In this document: piece after piece, positions 44,601 through 54,363 of the stretch | Layout of the letters: the number at the start of each line of letters is the position of its first letter | How positions within the stretch are numbered: the stretch's first letter is position 1 | NCBI RefSeq assembly: GCF_013340285.1 | Contig: NZ_BLVO01000004.1 | Coordinates: 62,001 to 126,000, forward strand | Length of the DNA stretch: 64,000 bases | Origin: Desulfovibrio subterraneus | GTDB taxonomy: Bacteria; Desulfobacterota; Desulfovibrionia; Desulfovibrionales; Desulfovibrionaceae | Direction: 5' to 3' | The notes under the pieces: generated by a model | The model's input: only the letters and a program-made list of their open reading frames with translations | Database searches by the model: none | What the model was told of the DNA's origin: nothing | Position numbers and translations under genes: made by a program

Positions 44601-44655
44601 TATTCCGGAAACAAAGGCCTTCATGGTGAATGTCATGAAGATAGAGGGAGCGTAA
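41623..44655 (+). CDS. fdhA: Periplasmic formate dehydrogenase, catalytic subunit (Cys form)
   Basis: 1010 residues of the Mo/W-bisPGD oxidoreductase family; it oxidises formate to CO2. The Tat signal SRRSFLK at the N-terminus sends the folded protein to the periplasm. The [4Fe-4S] site is CCYCAVGCGLIV near residue 50, closed by LCSKG. The metal-ligand position, codon 192 (42196-42198), is TGC, so Cys, in HQARICHSSTV with the catalytic His following. The paralog at 51328 has UGA there. AAGGAGG precedes the ATG. It forms an operon with the upstream small gene and fdhB; periplasmic cytochromes c3 are the usual electron acceptors in this family. Confidence 0.93.
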   Translation: MPVSRRSFLKISAGAATAAVFGGLGTSLSPTEAHAQLLKLHWAKRTTSVCCYCAVGCGLIVSTAKDGQGRAINVEGDPDHPVNGGALCSKGSSIWQVAENDRRLNGPLYRAPFSDEWKSVSWDWSITEIAKRIKKARDDSFMERDGKGRLVNRTESMAHLGSAALDNEECWTLQAVMRAFGLVYIEHQARICHSSTVGALAESYGRGAMTNHWNDIGNSDCVLIMGGNAAECHPISFKWVTAAMKKGAPLIHVDPRYTRTSAKADIYTKLRSGTDIAFLGGMMKYILDKELYFKEYVVNYTNAAFIVDSGYSFSNGVFSGLDRKTETYDKSKWAFKKDENGVPLRDPTLKDPRCVLNLMRDHYKRYTVEKVSATTGTPVPEILKVYETFCATGKPDKAGTILYAMGWTQHTVGVQNIRAMSMIQMLLGNIGVAGGGVNALRGESNVQGSTDHCLLAHIIPGYLPIPSSKWETIEAYNKANTPESKDPMSANWWSNRPKYLASLLKAQYPGASLENAYKYLPKVDGDTKLTEYMWLGLWDKVFKGEFKGLFAWGQNPACGGANAGKNRDAMTKLDWMVNVNIFDNETGSFWKGPGMEPGKIKTEVFLLPCCVSIEKEGSVTNSGRWMQWRYVGPEPRPGTKPDGQIMLEIMDKVKELYRAEGGAFPMPVTALNTDTWKNAEGEYDANMVAKLINGYFLKDTEVNGKQFKRGQQVPNFTFLTDDGSTCSGNWLYSGSYTDEGNMAARRDSSQTPEQAKIGLYPNWSWCWPLNRRILYNRASVDANGKPWNPDRAVIQWNGEKWVGDVPDGGWKPGTKHPFIMQQHGYGQLFGPGRVDGPLPEHYEPMECPIKRHPFSGQLNNPVAYQIHSEEKAVADPRFPYVGTTYRMTEHWQTGIMTRHVGWLIEAEPQLYCEISEELAGEKGIANGEHIKVSSLRGEVTAVAMVTKRIQPYTIQGKTVHLVGLPWQYGWFTPADGGDSANLLTPSVGDPNTGIPETKAFMVNVMKIEGA

Positions 44656-44658
44656 CCC

Positions 44659-45381
44659 ATGGCCAAGAAATTCTTCGTTGACCTCACACGTTGTACTGCC
44701 TGCCGCGGCTGTCAGGTTGCCTGCAAGCAATGGAAAAAACTGCCTGCCGAGAAAACCGTGAACATCGGCTCGCACCAAAACCCCGCCGACCTGAGCTACG
44801 AGACCATCCGGCTCGTGCGGTTCAAGGAAATCGTGCACGACGGCAAGCTGGACTGGCTGTTCTTTCCGGAACAGTGCCGCCACTGTGTCGTGCCGCCATG
44901 CAAGGGCATGGGAGATCTTGATGACCCCACAGCCATCCTTCAGGATCCGGAAACCGGCGCCGTTGTCTATACCGACAAGACCAGAATGCTCGACTTCAGC
45001 GGTGTACGGTCGGCCTGTCCTTACGACATTCCCCGTCAGGACCCGGAAACCAAACGTATACACAAATGTGACATGTGCATAGACAGGGTTCACAATGGCA
45101 TGAAACCGGCCTGTGTGCACACCTGCCCCACCGGTACCATGAACTTCGGCGAAGAAGACGAGATGATGTCTCTGGCGGAAGCACGGCTCAAGGAAGTGCA
45201 GCAGAAGTATCCCAAGGCCATTCTGGGCGACCCGCACGACGTGCGCGTGGTCTACCTCTTCCACTTTGACCCCATGGAGTTCTTCGAACGCGCCGTATCC
45301 GAACTGACGCCGCACCTCATGACCCGCAAACAGATGTTTGCCCGCATCATGGGACACGACAGAAACAAGAACAGAGCCTGA
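44659..45381 (+). CDS. fdhB: Formate dehydrogenase, iron-sulfur subunit (partner of Cys-form FdhA)
   Basis: 240 residues, beginning 3 nt after fdhA with GGGAG inside the end of fdhA as ribosome site. Fe-S ligands: CTACRGCQVACKQ near residue 12, CRHCVVPPC near 75, ACPYDIP, and CDMCIDRV with later CVHTCPTG. It has no signal peptide, as expected if carried across the membrane with FdhA by the Tat system. It passes electrons from the FdhA cluster to periplasmic acceptors. No FdhC membrane subunit is present. Confidence 0.92.
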   Translation: MAKKFFVDLTRCTACRGCQVACKQWKKLPAEKTVNIGSHQNPADLSYETIRLVRFKEIVHDGKLDWLFFPEQCRHCVVPPCKGMGDLDDPTAILQDPETGAVVYTDKTRMLDFSGVRSACPYDIPRQDPETKRIHKCDMCIDRVHNGMKPACVHTCPTGTMNFGEEDEMMSLAEARLKEVQQKYPKAILGDPHDVRVVYLFHFDPMEFFERAVSELTPHLMTRKQMFARIMGHDRNKNRA

Positions 45382-45413
45382 TTCAGGCCCTGCAGCGGTT
45401 CATGAAACACAAA

Positions 45414-45634
45414 AAGGGCCGCCGGATTTTCTCCGGTGGCCCTTCAGGTTAATGACAAACCCTCGTTTTCAGTAAAACCGTATTCCCGTTAAGCCGGAAT
45501 CGAGGTCCAAAAACGGATTTTCATCGCTTATACGAGGTGCAGGAACGTTAGGTTCCTGCCCGGCGGAGCCAATAAATACCAGAAATGACTTTGTCAGCAG
45601 TCTGAGGGCCGCCGGATATTCTCCGGCGGCCCTT
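45414..45634. repeat. Intergenic region with two near-identical hairpins and a third stem
   Basis: Hairpin A (45414-45444; arms AAGGGCCGCCGGA / TCCGGTGGCCCTT) and hairpin B (45605-45634; arms AGGGCCGCCGGA / TCCGGCGGCCCT) share almost the same sequence, about 190 nt apart. Between them is an unrelated perfect 8-bp stem GCAGGAAC / GTTCCTGC (45539-45559). A probably terminates fdhB, and B the minus-strand efflux operon, though neither has a strong T-run. No ORF is supported here. Confidence 0.6.
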
Positions 45635-45656
45635 GCCTATGCGTATGAAAAAGCGA

Positions 45657-46181
45657 TCAGCAGCAATTCAGCCGCTGCGAAATATGATCGATAATGTCCT
45701 CACGGGTCTTGCCGCTCAGTTCGAACACCTTGTCGCGCAGCCTGAGCAGAACCTCATGGGTTTTGACCAGTTCTTCTTCAGTGAAATCGGCGTACAGTTC
45801 CTGCTCAAACCGCACAATGGTATCGTGCATGTCCTCAAGCAACGGCTCCGCCTTGGAACACAGCTCAACCAGCTTGACCCGCCTGTCTTCCACAGAGGGT
45901 TGCCGGCGGACAAGGCCGTCTTCTTCCAGCCTGTCCAGCATGCGGACCAGCGTAGGGCACTCTATGCCAAGCAGGTTGGCTATCCGCTTCTGCGAAACAG
46001 GTTCCCCCAGTTCTTCGAGAACCCAGAGCACCTGCCACCGCGCGTTGCTCACGCCATGATCCTTGAAACGGGCATCAATGACGAACCGCAGTTCGCGGGA
46101 AATTTCAGATAACGTCAACCCCAGCTTGCTCTTTCCATACCTTGGGCGAATATTGCTCCCCAAAAAACGTTCTTCTTGCAT
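45657..46181 (-). CDS. MarR-family transcriptional regulator
   Basis: 174 residues from the ATG at 46181, which has GTGAGGAT about 7 nt upstream; the frame extends to 46307 without support. A winged-helix domain covers about 25-125: NARWQVLWVLEELGEPVSQKRIANLLGIE, then TLVRMLDRLEEDGLVRRQPSVEDRRVKLV (given in parts), the typical MarR recognition helix and wing. It is the third gene of the minus-strand efflux operon and probably represses it; the palindrome at 50750-50763 is the candidate operator. Confidence 0.88.
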   Translation of the reverse strand: MQEERFLGSNIRPRYGKSKLGLTLSEISRELRFVIDARFKDHGVSNARWQVLWVLEELGEPVSQKRIANLLGIECPTLVRMLDRLEEDGLVRRQPSVEDRRVKLVELCSKAEPLLEDMHDTIVRFEQELYADFTEEELVKTHEVLLRLRDKVFELSGKTREDIIDHISQRLNCC

Positions 46182-46310
46182 TCTTCTATCCTCACCGGTC
46201 ATCCCTGCCGCAACTGATGCCCTTTGTCCCCTGAACGCTTCAGGTTTACAGACATCCCGGCCGCAAGGATCGCCCCCGCCGTGACAGGCGGGGGCGACAT
46301 CTTTCACCTG

Positions 46311-49300
46311 TTAATGCCCTTGGGCTTCATCTGCCTTCTTATCCACGCCGGAGGCGAGACGTTCCCGTTCTTCAGCACGGGCCTTGCCGCTGGTAAGCAG
46401 CGAGATGCCCCTGAAGAAGGCGGGAATGAAGAAGGTAGCGATGAACGTCGCCGCAAGCATGCCACCGATAACACTGGTACCGATGGAATGACGGCTGTTG
46501 GCACCGGCACCGGAGCTGATGGCGAGCGGAACAACGCCCAGCACGAATGCCAGAGAGGTCATGATGATCGGACGGAAACGCAGACGGGCTGCTTCAGCCG
46601 CCGCGGCCATGTAGCTCATGCCGTCGCGGTGCAGCTGCACGGCAAATTCGACGATGAGAATGGCGTTTTTGGACGCAAGGCCGATCAGCGTCACCAGAGC
46701 GATCTGGAAGTATACGTCGTTGGAAAGCCCGCGCATCCAGTTGGCCGCAATGGCACCGAAGAGTGCAAAGGGTACAACCATGATAACGGAAAGCGGCAGG
46801 CTCCAGCTTTCATACTGCGCTGCAAGGATAAGGAACACCATGAGCAGACCGAGAATGAACACCAGAGAAGAAGAACCGCCGGTGGCGCGTTCCTGATACG
46901 CAGAGCCCGTCCATGCCAGCGAGTAGTCATCGGACAGGTTTTCGCGGACCAGTTCTTCCATGGCGCTCAGGGCCTGACCGGAGCTGTAGCCGGGAGCCGG
47001 CTCACCAACAATCTTGGCTGCGGGGAACACGTTGAAGCGCTCCACAACTTCCGGACCGGTGGTCTGATGCACGTTCACCAATGCGAGCAGGGGAATCATC
47101 TCGCCCTCGTCGGAGCGGACGAACACCTTGCCAAGATCGTCAGGTCTGCTGCGGTAGTCCGCCTCGGACTGCAACTGCACGCGGAAAGTACGGCCGAGCT
47201 TGTTGAAGTCGTTGACATAGTAGGAACCAAAGGTGGCCTGCATGGTCTGGAACACGCGGCTGACCGGCACGCCCATGGCCTTGGCCTTTTCGCGGTCCAG
47301 CTGGATATCAAGCTGGGGAGAGCGCACACTGAAGGTGGTGTTGATCTGTCCCAGTTCCGGACGCTTGGCCGCTGCAGCGATGACCTTCGCGGTTGCATCG
47401 GCCAGTTCGGTAAGGTTACCGCCGCCACGGCTCTGCAGATAGCCTTCAAAACCACCGGTGTTACTCATGCCCGATATGGGGGGCATGTTGAACGCGAGGA
47501 TGAAGCCGTCCAGAATGCCGAGGCCGCGATGGAACACCTGACCTACAACATCGGTGGAGGACTGGCCCTCGCCCTTGCGCTCGGCCCAGGGCTTCAGAAT
47601 GATAAAGCTGGTACCGGCATTGGTCTTGTTGGTTCCTGAGATAAGGTCAAGACCGCTCAGGGATATGGTGTCCTGCACTTCAGGAATGGAGCTGCTTATC
47701 TTGTCCAGAGCTGCCATGGTTGCCTCGGTGCGCGAAAGTGACGCGCCGTCGGGCAGCATAGCCATGGCGATAATGTTACCCTTGTCTTCGCTGGGTACCA
47801 GCTGGCCGGGGACAATCTGGAACAGCGACCACGTGGCACCTATGACAGAGGCGAACAGCAGAACGGTCAGTGCGCCCCGACGCAGCAGTAAACGCACGCC
47901 GCTGGTATACCCTGCCGTCAGCTTGTCGAAGAACCTGTTGAAGGCCTGCAACGGAGCAATGATGGTGGGGTGTCCACCCTTGAGCAGCAGTGCGCAGAGA
48001 GCGGGGGTAAGCGTAAGCGCCACAAGACCCGAGATGATAACCGATACAGCGATGGTTACGGCGAACTGCTTGTACATTTCACCCGCAAGACCGCCCATGA
48101 AGGCAACGGGAATGAACACCGAGCACAGCACGAGCACAATGGCCACAACCGCACCTGAAACCTCGTCCATGGCCTTGATGGTGGCCTCACGTGGCGGCAG
48201 ATGCTCTGTTGTCATTATTCGTTCCACGTTTTCGATAACAACGATGGCGTCGTCAACAACGATACCGATGGCGAGCACCAGACCGAACAACGTCAGCGTG
48301 TTTATCGAGAAGCCGAGCACATACATCCCCGCAAAGGTGCCGATAACGGATACCGGAACCGCAAGGCAGGGAATGAGTGTTGCACGCCAGTTCTGCAGGA
48401 ACAGATAGATGATGGCGAACACCAGCAGAAATGCTTCGAACAGGGTGTGCACCACTTCTTCAACGGAAATGCGCACGAAGGTCGTGGTATCATATGGGAT
48501 GGCGTAGTTGATACCGTCGGGGAGACGCGTGGCCACTTCCTTCATCTTTGCCGTCACAAGGTCACCCACTTCCAGCGCGTTGGCACCGGGAGAGAGGTAG
48601 ATACCAAGGGCAACGGAAGGACGGCCCGACATCTTGGCGCGCAGCGAGTAGCTGTTTGCACCGAGTTCCAGACGCGCAACATCCTTGAGACGCAGAATGG
48701 TGCCGTCGGAATTGGCGCGCAGGATGATCTCGCCGAACTGCTCGGCGTCGGTCATACGGCCCTGCGTGGTCACGGTGTAGCTGAGCTCAACGGGAGAAGA
48801 CAGCGGGTCACGGCCGATGGCACCGGCCGCGAACTGCGCGTTCTGCTCCTGAATGGCTGTGGCAATGTCCGCCGGAGTCAGCCCCAGCTGGGCAAGACGG
48901 TCCGGCTTGAGCCACACGCGCATGGCGTAATCCTGCGAACCGAACACCGCGGCATCGCCCACACCGGGCAGACGCTTGAGTTCGTCAATGATGTTCACAA
49001 GCGCATAGTTGCTCATGAAAATGGTGTCATACCGGCCGTCTGCAGAGGTGAGCATGACAACCTGCAAAAGGCTGGAAGACTTCTTGCTGACGGTAACGCC
49101 CAGAGCGCGCACTTCCGCGGGCAGCGAGGCAAGCGCAGCCTGCACGCGGTTGTTCACGTTAATGGTGTTCTGGTCAGGCTCGGAGCCGACCTTGAAGGTC
49201 ACCGTCAGGGTCAGGGTGCCATCACCGGAGTTTACCGAGCGCATGTAAAGCATGTCTTCAACACCGTTGATTTTCTGCTCAAGCGGCGCGGCAACTGTCT

Positions 49301-49484
49301 GCGCGATGACTTCGGCGCTGGCACCGGGGTAGGATGCCGAAACGCTTACTTCGGGAGGTACGATTTCAGGAAACTCCGCCACGGGCAGCACCCGCATGGA
49401 GAGTGCCCCCGCCAGCACGATGACCAGCGAGACCACCGTGGCGAAGATGGGACGTGTTATGAAAAAACGGGAAAACATACGCAA
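46311..49484 (-). CDS. RND-family multidrug efflux pump, inner-membrane transporter (AcrB-like)
   Basis: 1057 residues. Typical HAE1 features: [20 protein letters not shown] at the N-terminus, [22 protein letters not shown] (in parts), the proton-relay Asp pair in [19 protein letters not shown], and late [16 protein letters not shown]. Twelve membrane helices and two large periplasmic loops are expected from the length. It trades protons for drug export in complex with the fusion protein encoded 8 nt upstream and an outer-membrane channel that is absent here. Confidence 0.94.
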   Translation of the reverse strand: MRMFSRFFITRPIFATVVSLVIVLAGALSMRVLPVAEFPEIVPPEVSVSASYPGASAEVIAQTVAAPLEQKINGVEDMLYMRSVNSGDGTLTLTVTFKVGSEPDQNTINVNNRVQAALASLPAEVRALGVTVSKKSSSLLQVVMLTSADGRYDTIFMSNYALVNIIDELKRLPGVGDAAVFGSQDYAMRVWLKPDRLAQLGLTPADIATAIQEQNAQFAAGAIGRDPLSSPVELSYTVTTQGRMTDAEQFGEIILRANSDGTILRLKDVARLELGANSYSLRAKMSGRPSVALGIYLSPGANALEVGDLVTAKMKEVATRLPDGINYAIPYDTTTFVRISVEEVVHTLFEAFLLVFAIIYLFLQNWRATLIPCLAVPVSVIGTFAGMYVLGFSINTLTLFGLVLAIGIVVDDAIVVIENVERIMTTEHLPPREATIKAMDEVSGAVVAIVLVLCSVFIPVAFMGGLAGEMYKQFAVTIAVSVIISGLVALTLTPALCALLLKGGHPTIIAPLQAFNRFFDKLTAGYTSGVRLLLRRGALTVLLFASVIGATWSLFQIVPGQLVPSEDKGNIIAMAMLPDGASLSRTEATMAALDKISSSIPEVQDTISLSGLDLISGTNKTNAGTSFIILKPWAERKGEGQSSTDVVGQVFHRGLGILDGFILAFNMPPISGMSNTGGFEGYLQSRGGGNLTELADATAKVIAAAAKRPELGQINTTFSVRSPQLDIQLDREKAKAMGVPVSRVFQTMQATFGSYYVNDFNKLGRTFRVQLQSEADYRSRPDDLGKVFVRSDEGEMIPLLALVNVHQTTGPEVVERFNVFPAAKIVGEPAPGYSSGQALSAMEELVRENLSDDYSLAWTGSAYQERATGGSSSLVFILGLLMVFLILAAQYESWSLPLSVIMVVPFALFGAIAANWMRGLSNDVYFQIALVTLIGLASKNAILIVEFAVQLHRDGMSYMAAAAEAARLRFRPIIMTSLAFVLGVVPLAISSGAGANSRHSIGTSVIGGMLAATFIATFFIPAFFRGISLLTSGKARAEERERLASGVDKKADEAQGH

Positions 49485-49492
49485 TCTCTCCC

Positions 49493-50704
49493 TTAGTTTG
49501 CAGAGCTTGCGTTATCGTTCTTCTCCGCAACCTTGCCGGAGTCCTGGGCCTTTGCGCCGTCTTCGGAAGGCAGAATCATGACGGGCGCGCCGGGGCGCAC
49601 CTTCATGATGCCGTCGGCAACGACACGCTCACCGGCCTGAAGGCCGCCTTCAACAATAAAGCCGCTTGCAACGGTCTGTCCCAGCTGGACGGGACGGATG
49701 CTCGCCACGCTCTTGTCGTCGATGACATACACCATGGGGCCTTTCTGGCTGAACAGAATCGCGCGTTCAGGAACTACCAGCGCATCCTTGTAATACGCGC
49801 CTTCAAGCCGCACGCGGACAAACTCGCCGGGCAGCACAAGCGCATCGGCATTGGACACTTCGGCACGGGCGCGGATGGAACCGGTTGCGGGGTCCACGTA
49901 CCTGTCTTCAAAGTTCATCTTGCCGGTTTCGCCATACACGCTGTTATCGGACAGCGTCAGACGCACGGTGTAGCCGTCAGCGGGAATCACAACCTTGCCT
50001 TCGCTGGCAAGACGGCGAATCTGCATGGATTCAGTGCCGGGTATGGCAAAGTTCACATACAGGGGATTCAGTTGGGTGATGGTGGTCAGCAGGCTGCCCG
50101 CGGAGTCGGTGGTAACAAGGCTGCCCTCGGAACGGGTTTCCTGACTGGTAATGCCGGAAATGGGGGCGCGCACCTGCGTGTACCCAAGATTCAGCTGATC
50201 AGACTGCAGCTTTGCTTCTGCCGCAGCCACTTCTGCCTTGCCGGAATCGAACGCGGCAAGGGCGTCGTCACGTTCCTTGGCGCTGACAACGCCACGGGCG
50301 TAAAGATCAGCGATTCGCCGGTATTCAAGACGCGCCTGCTCAAGCTTGGCTCTCAGGCTGGCAAGCTCGCCGCCTGCCTGTGCGGAAGATGCGCGGTACT
50401 GTTCCGGATCAAGCAGAAACAGCACGTCACCCTCGCGAACATAAGAACCTTCATGATAGGTGCGCTTGAGCAAAAGCCCCTGCACCCGCGCGCGCACTTC
50501 AACAGAGCGGGAACCTTCCGTCTGTCCTACATATTCAAAAAAGACCGGAACGTCGGCACGTTCCATAGTAATGGCCTTCACGGGAACGGCAGGAGCACCG
50601 TTTGCCGCCTGCGCGCTTGCGTCCTTTTCCTCACCGCAACCGGCAAGGGAAAGAACGAGGGCAGCAAGGCACATCATCTGAAAAGCTCGTGAAATAAACG
50701 TCAT
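49493..50704 (-). CDS. RND efflux pump periplasmic adaptor (membrane fusion) protein
   Basis: 403 residues. The signal peptide ends SLAGC, giving a lipid-anchored mature protein. It shows the AcrA-type order: barrel start [23 protein letters not shown] (in parts), lipoyl half [16 protein letters not shown], a coiled-coil hairpin ([22 protein letters not shown]), second lipoyl half IRAPISG-like [12 protein letters not shown], and a C-terminal barrel with [12 protein letters not shown]. It is first in the efflux operon, with a palindromic candidate operator 46 nt upstream. Confidence 0.93.
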   Translation of the reverse strand: MTFISRAFQMMCLAALVLSLAGCGEEKDASAQAANGAPAVPVKAITMERADVPVFFEYVGQTEGSRSVEVRARVQGLLLKRTYHEGSYVREGDVLFLLDPEQYRASSAQAGGELASLRAKLEQARLEYRRIADLYARGVVSAKERDDALAAFDSGKAEVAAAEAKLQSDQLNLGYTQVRAPISGITSQETRSEGSLVTTDSAGSLLTTITQLNPLYVNFAIPGTESMQIRRLASEGKVVIPADGYTVRLTLSDNSVYGETGKMNFEDRYVDPATGSIRARAEVSNADALVLPGEFVRVRLEGAYYKDALVVPERAILFSQKGPMVYVIDDKSVASIRPVQLGQTVASGFIVEGGLQAGERVVADGIMKVRPGAPVMILPSEDGAKAQDSGKVAEKNDNASSAN

Positions 50705-50749
50705 ATGAACCTCTCGACTGTTGGTATCGAAATAATGCCATCAAAAACT

Positions 50750-50763
50750 ATTAGCTTGCTAAT
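50750..50763. promoter_or_regulatory. Candidate MarR operator upstream of the efflux operon
   Basis: ATTAGC-TT-GCTAAT is a 14-nt palindrome with perfect 6-nt arms, 46 nt before the adaptor ATG on the minus strand. MarR dimers bind such short AT-rich palindromes overlapping promoters. The linked marR gene makes autoregulation likely; this is inference. Confidence 0.5.
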
Positions 50764-51057
50764 TATTGCTGAAGACAAATGCATCATCCCCCTGCCCGTG
50801 TCAAGCGACCACTCAACTTGTTAACAGTGTTTTACAAGTCCTCAGCTTTCGCTTGTGTCAAACCATGACCAAGACGCTCATACTAAATCATAACATTGCT
50901 GAATCAATGATTTTTAATCCAAACACTGTGTCATATACGCATGAAGGAAAGTGTTTTTGTATCACCCAATTCAATGCGTTATTGGTGCATGAATAGAAAA
51001 TTCCGTCCACCAGCCGGCAATCATGCGGGCAGGGGCGGAAAAGGATGTGAAGGAAGT

Positions 51058-51297
51058 ATGGAAACAGTGTTACGTCCCGCAACCGGAGAGGCTTTCGGCC
51101 TCCCCTTTACCGGACTCGGACACGACCTTGCCCCCGCTGTCGCCCGCGCCGCTCTGCTTGAGTGGAAGGTGATACCGGTCATGGCCGTGCTGCATCCGAA
51201 TGCGTCGGGTCTGCGCCCGGCCCGTCCGGAGACGTTGCCCGCAGTTGCCGGATTCGGGCTTCTCGTGGCGTTAGGCCGCGAGATTCGGGGACGCTAG
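51058..51297 (+). CDS. Small protein preceding fdhA (copy 2), unrecognised conserved family
   Basis: 79 residues from the ATG at 51058 (METVLRPATGEAFGLPFTG); the frame is open 39 codons further up, without similarity to copy 1. Shared with copy 1: LPF-GLGHDL-P, a Val-x-Pro element and the C-terminus GFGLLVALGREIRGR. This copy has no Cys at all. It ends 30 nt before the Sec-type fdhA. Two independent copies keeping the same place, frame and C-terminal motif point to a protein that works with FdhA. Confidence 0.68.
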   Translation: METVLRPATGEAFGLPFTGLGHDLAPAVARAALLEWKVIPVMAVLHPNASGLRPARPETLPAVAGFGLLVALGREIRGR

Positions 51298-51327
51298 AAA
51301 CGCACCATCCAATCCCAAGGAGGCATA

Positions 51328-54300
51328 ATGCCAGTCTCACGCAGACAATTCCTCAAACTCACGGCCGGAGCAGCCACCGCCAGCGCGTTCGGCGGGCTGG
51401 GTCTGAGTCTCTCCCCCACCGTGGCACAGGCGCAGTTGCTCAAACTGCACTGGGCCAAGCAAACGACCTCTGTATGCTGTTACTGTGCCGTTGGTTGCGG
51501 CCTTATCGTGCATACCGCCAAAGACGGCCAGGGTCGCGCCATCAACGTTGAAGGTGATCCCGATCATCCTATCAACGAAGGCGCTCTCTGTGCCAAGGGC
51601 GCTTCCATCTGGCAGCTTGCGGAAAACGACCGCCGCCCCGCCACCCCTCTCTACCGTGCTCCCTACAGCAACGAATGGACGCCCGTATCGTGGGAATGGG
51701 CCTACGAGCAGATCGCCAAGCGCGTCAAAAAAACCCGCGATGAATCTTTCCAGCTGAAGAACGAAAAGGGTGAACCGGTCAACCGCACCGAGGCCATTGC
51801 CTCTGTCGGCTCTGCCGCCATGGATAACGAGGAATGCTGGATCTACCAGAGCTTCCTCAGATCACTCGGCCTGGTGTTCATAGAACATCAGGCACGTATC
51901 TGACACAGCGCAACTGTTGCGGCTCTGGCAGAGTCGTTCGGACGCGGTGCGATGACCAACCACTGGATCGACCTCAAGAACAGTGATTGCATTCTGATAA
52001 TGGGCAGCAACGCTGCCGAAAACCACCCCATTTCCTTCAAGTGGGTGCTTAAGGCCAAGGACAAGGGCGCAACCCTTATCCATGTGGACCCCCGTTTCAC
52101 GCGTACTTCCGCAAAGTGCGACATGTATGCCCCCATCCGCTCTGGTGCGGACATTCCGTTCCTTGGCGGCATGATCAAGTACATTCTCGATAACGAAATG
52201 TACTTCAAGGACTACATCGTCAACTACACCAACGCAGCCTTCATTGTCGGCAAGGACTACAAGTTCAAGAACGGACTTTTCTCCGGTTTCGACCCCAAGA
52301 AGGCTTCGTACGACAAGACCAAGTGGAATTTCGAAATGGATGCGGACGGCGTGCCCAAGCGCGACGCTACGCTCAAGGACCCCCGCTGCGTCTTCAACCT
52401 GATGAAGGAACACTACAAGCGCTACACGCTTGACAAGGTTGCCTCTGTCACCGGCACCCCCAAGGAAGATATCCTCAAGGTTTACAAGGCTTTTGCTGCC
52501 ACCGGCAAAAAGGACAAATCCGGCACCATCATGTACGCCATGGGCTGGACTCAGCACACCGTGGGCGTGCAGAACATCCGTGCCATGTCCATGATCCAGC
52601 TGCTGCTGGGCAACATCGGCGTGGCTGGCGGCGGTGTGAACGCACTGCGCGGCGAATCCAACGTGCAGGGTTCCACCGACCAGTGTCTGCTGGTGCACAT
52701 CATTCCCGGGTATCTGGCCACCCCCAACTCCAAGTGGGCGAGCCTTGCGGACTACAACAAGAACAACACCCCCGCCTCCAAGGACCCCATGTCCGCCAAC
52801 TGGTGGGGCAACAAGCCCAAGTATCTTGCCAGCCTGCTGAAGGCCATGTATCCGGCGGCATCGCTGGATGAAGCCTACAACTGGATGCCCAAGCTGGACG
52901 GCCACAAGCCCATGTCCAACTACTACTGGCTCTCGCTCTTCGACAAGATGACGCACGGCCAGTTCAAGGGCTTCTTCGCATGGGGCCAGAACCCCGCCTG
53001 CGGCGGCGCGAACGCCAACAAGACCCGCGAAGCCATGGGCGAGCTGGACTGGATGGTGAACGTAAACATCTTCGACAACGAAACCGCATCGTTCTGGAAG
53101 GGTCCCAAAATGGAACCCGGAAAGATCAAGACGGAAGTATTCTTCCTGCCCTGCGCGGTTTCCATTGAAAAGGAAGGTTCCGTTACCAACTCCGGCCGCT
53201 GGATGCAGTGGCGCTACGCCGGTCCCAAGCCCTTTGCGGAAACCAAGCCCGACGGCGACATCATCCTTGAACTCATGGAAAAGATCCGTGAACTCTACCG
53301 CATGGAAGGCGGCGCGTTCCCCTTCCCCGTCACCGGCCTGAACACCGGCGACTGGCAGAACGAGCACGGGCACTTTGATCCGCACAAGGTTGCCAGGCTG
53401 ATCAACGGCTACTTCCTCAAGGACAAGGAAATCAAGGGCAAGCTCTACAAGAAGGGCGAGCAGGTTCCCACCTTCGCCTTCCTGCAGGACGACGGCTCCA
53501 CCTGTTCCGGTAACTGGCTCTACTGCGGTTCTTACACCGACAAGGGCAACATGGCTGCCCGCCGCGACAAGACCCAGACCCCCGAGCAGGAAAAAGTGGG
53601 CCTCTATCCCAACTGGGCATGGTGCTGGCCGGTAAACCGCCGCATTCTGTACAACAGAGCCTCTGTCGACCCCAAGGGCGTTCCCTACGCACCAGACAAG
53701 GCAGTCATCAGCTGGCAGGACGGCAAGTGGGTGGGCGACGTTCCGGACGGCGGATGGGACCCGGGCACCAAGCATCCCTTCATCATGCAGAAGCACGGCT
53801 ACGGCCAGATATACGGCCCCGGCCGTCAGGAAGGCCCCTTCCCGGAACACTACGAACCGCTGGAATGCCCCGTGAAGGAAAACCCCTTCTCGCCGCAGCT
53901 GCATAACCCCACCGCGTTCAAGATCGCCGGTGAAGATCGTGCCGTATGCGACCCGCGCTTCCCGTTCGTGGGTACCACCTACCGCGTTACCGAACACTGG
54001 CAGACCGGTCTCATGACCCGCTTCCAGGACTGGCTTGTTGAAGCTGAACCGCAGCTCTTCTGCGAAATCAGCGAAGAACTCGCAGCCCTGCGCGGTATTG
54101 AAAACGGCGAGCATGTCAAGGTATCGAGCCTGCGCGGCGAACTGGACTGCGTGGCCATCGTGACCAAGCGCATCAAGCCCTTCAAGGTGCTTGGCAATGA
54201 AGTACACATGGTAGGTCTGCCCTGGCATTATGGCTGGGTAACCCCCAAGAACGGCGGAGATTCCGCCAACCTCCTCACCCCCTCCGTGGGCGACCCGAAC

Positions 54301-54360
54301 ACCGGTATTCCGGAAACTAAGGCGTTCATGGTTGACGTGAGAAAGAAGCAGGGAGCGTAA
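51328..54360 (+). CDS. fdhA: Periplasmic formate dehydrogenase, catalytic subunit (selenocysteine form)
   Basis: 1010 residues when the in-frame TGA at 51901-51903 (codon 192) is read as selenocysteine. The flanks HQARI and HSATVAALAESFGRGAMTNH continue the same frame and align with the Cys-form paralog, which has TGC at that codon. The total length is identical to the paralog. Tat signal SRRQFLK, cluster site CCYCAVGCGLIV. The Sec ligates Mo or W in the active site, and the next residue His is the catalytic base. AAGGAGG precedes the ATG. A standard gene caller would split it into 51328-51903 and 51952-54360. Confidence 0.95.
51901..51950 (+). promoter_or_regulatory. Selenocysteine UGA codon and adjoining candidate SECIS region
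   Basis: Bacterial SECIS hairpins lie directly after the UGA inside the coding sequence. Here CTGTTG (about 51912-51917) can pair with TGGCAG (about 51924-51929), using G-U pairs, around a short GC-rich loop. The stem is weak by eye, so the exact SECIS fold is uncertain; the UGA itself is not. Confidence 0.55.
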
Positions 54361-54363
54361 GCC

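Noticed and set aside
45481-45600. A tRNA-like (tRNA-Sec) candidate around the 8-bp stem at 45539-45559
   Set aside because: No T-arm consensus, acceptor pairing or cloverleaf can be built; only one isolated stem.
46224-47639. A 471-codon plus-strand frame over the RND transporter
   Set aside because: Antisense to an unmistakable AcrB-like gene; the translation is low-complexity with no motif.
51328-51903. fdhA copy 2 as a nonsense pseudogene or two separate genes
   Set aside because: The stop is TGA at the exact active-site codon that is Cys in the paralog, the frame is otherwise intact, and fdhB follows normally; selenocysteine explains all of it.
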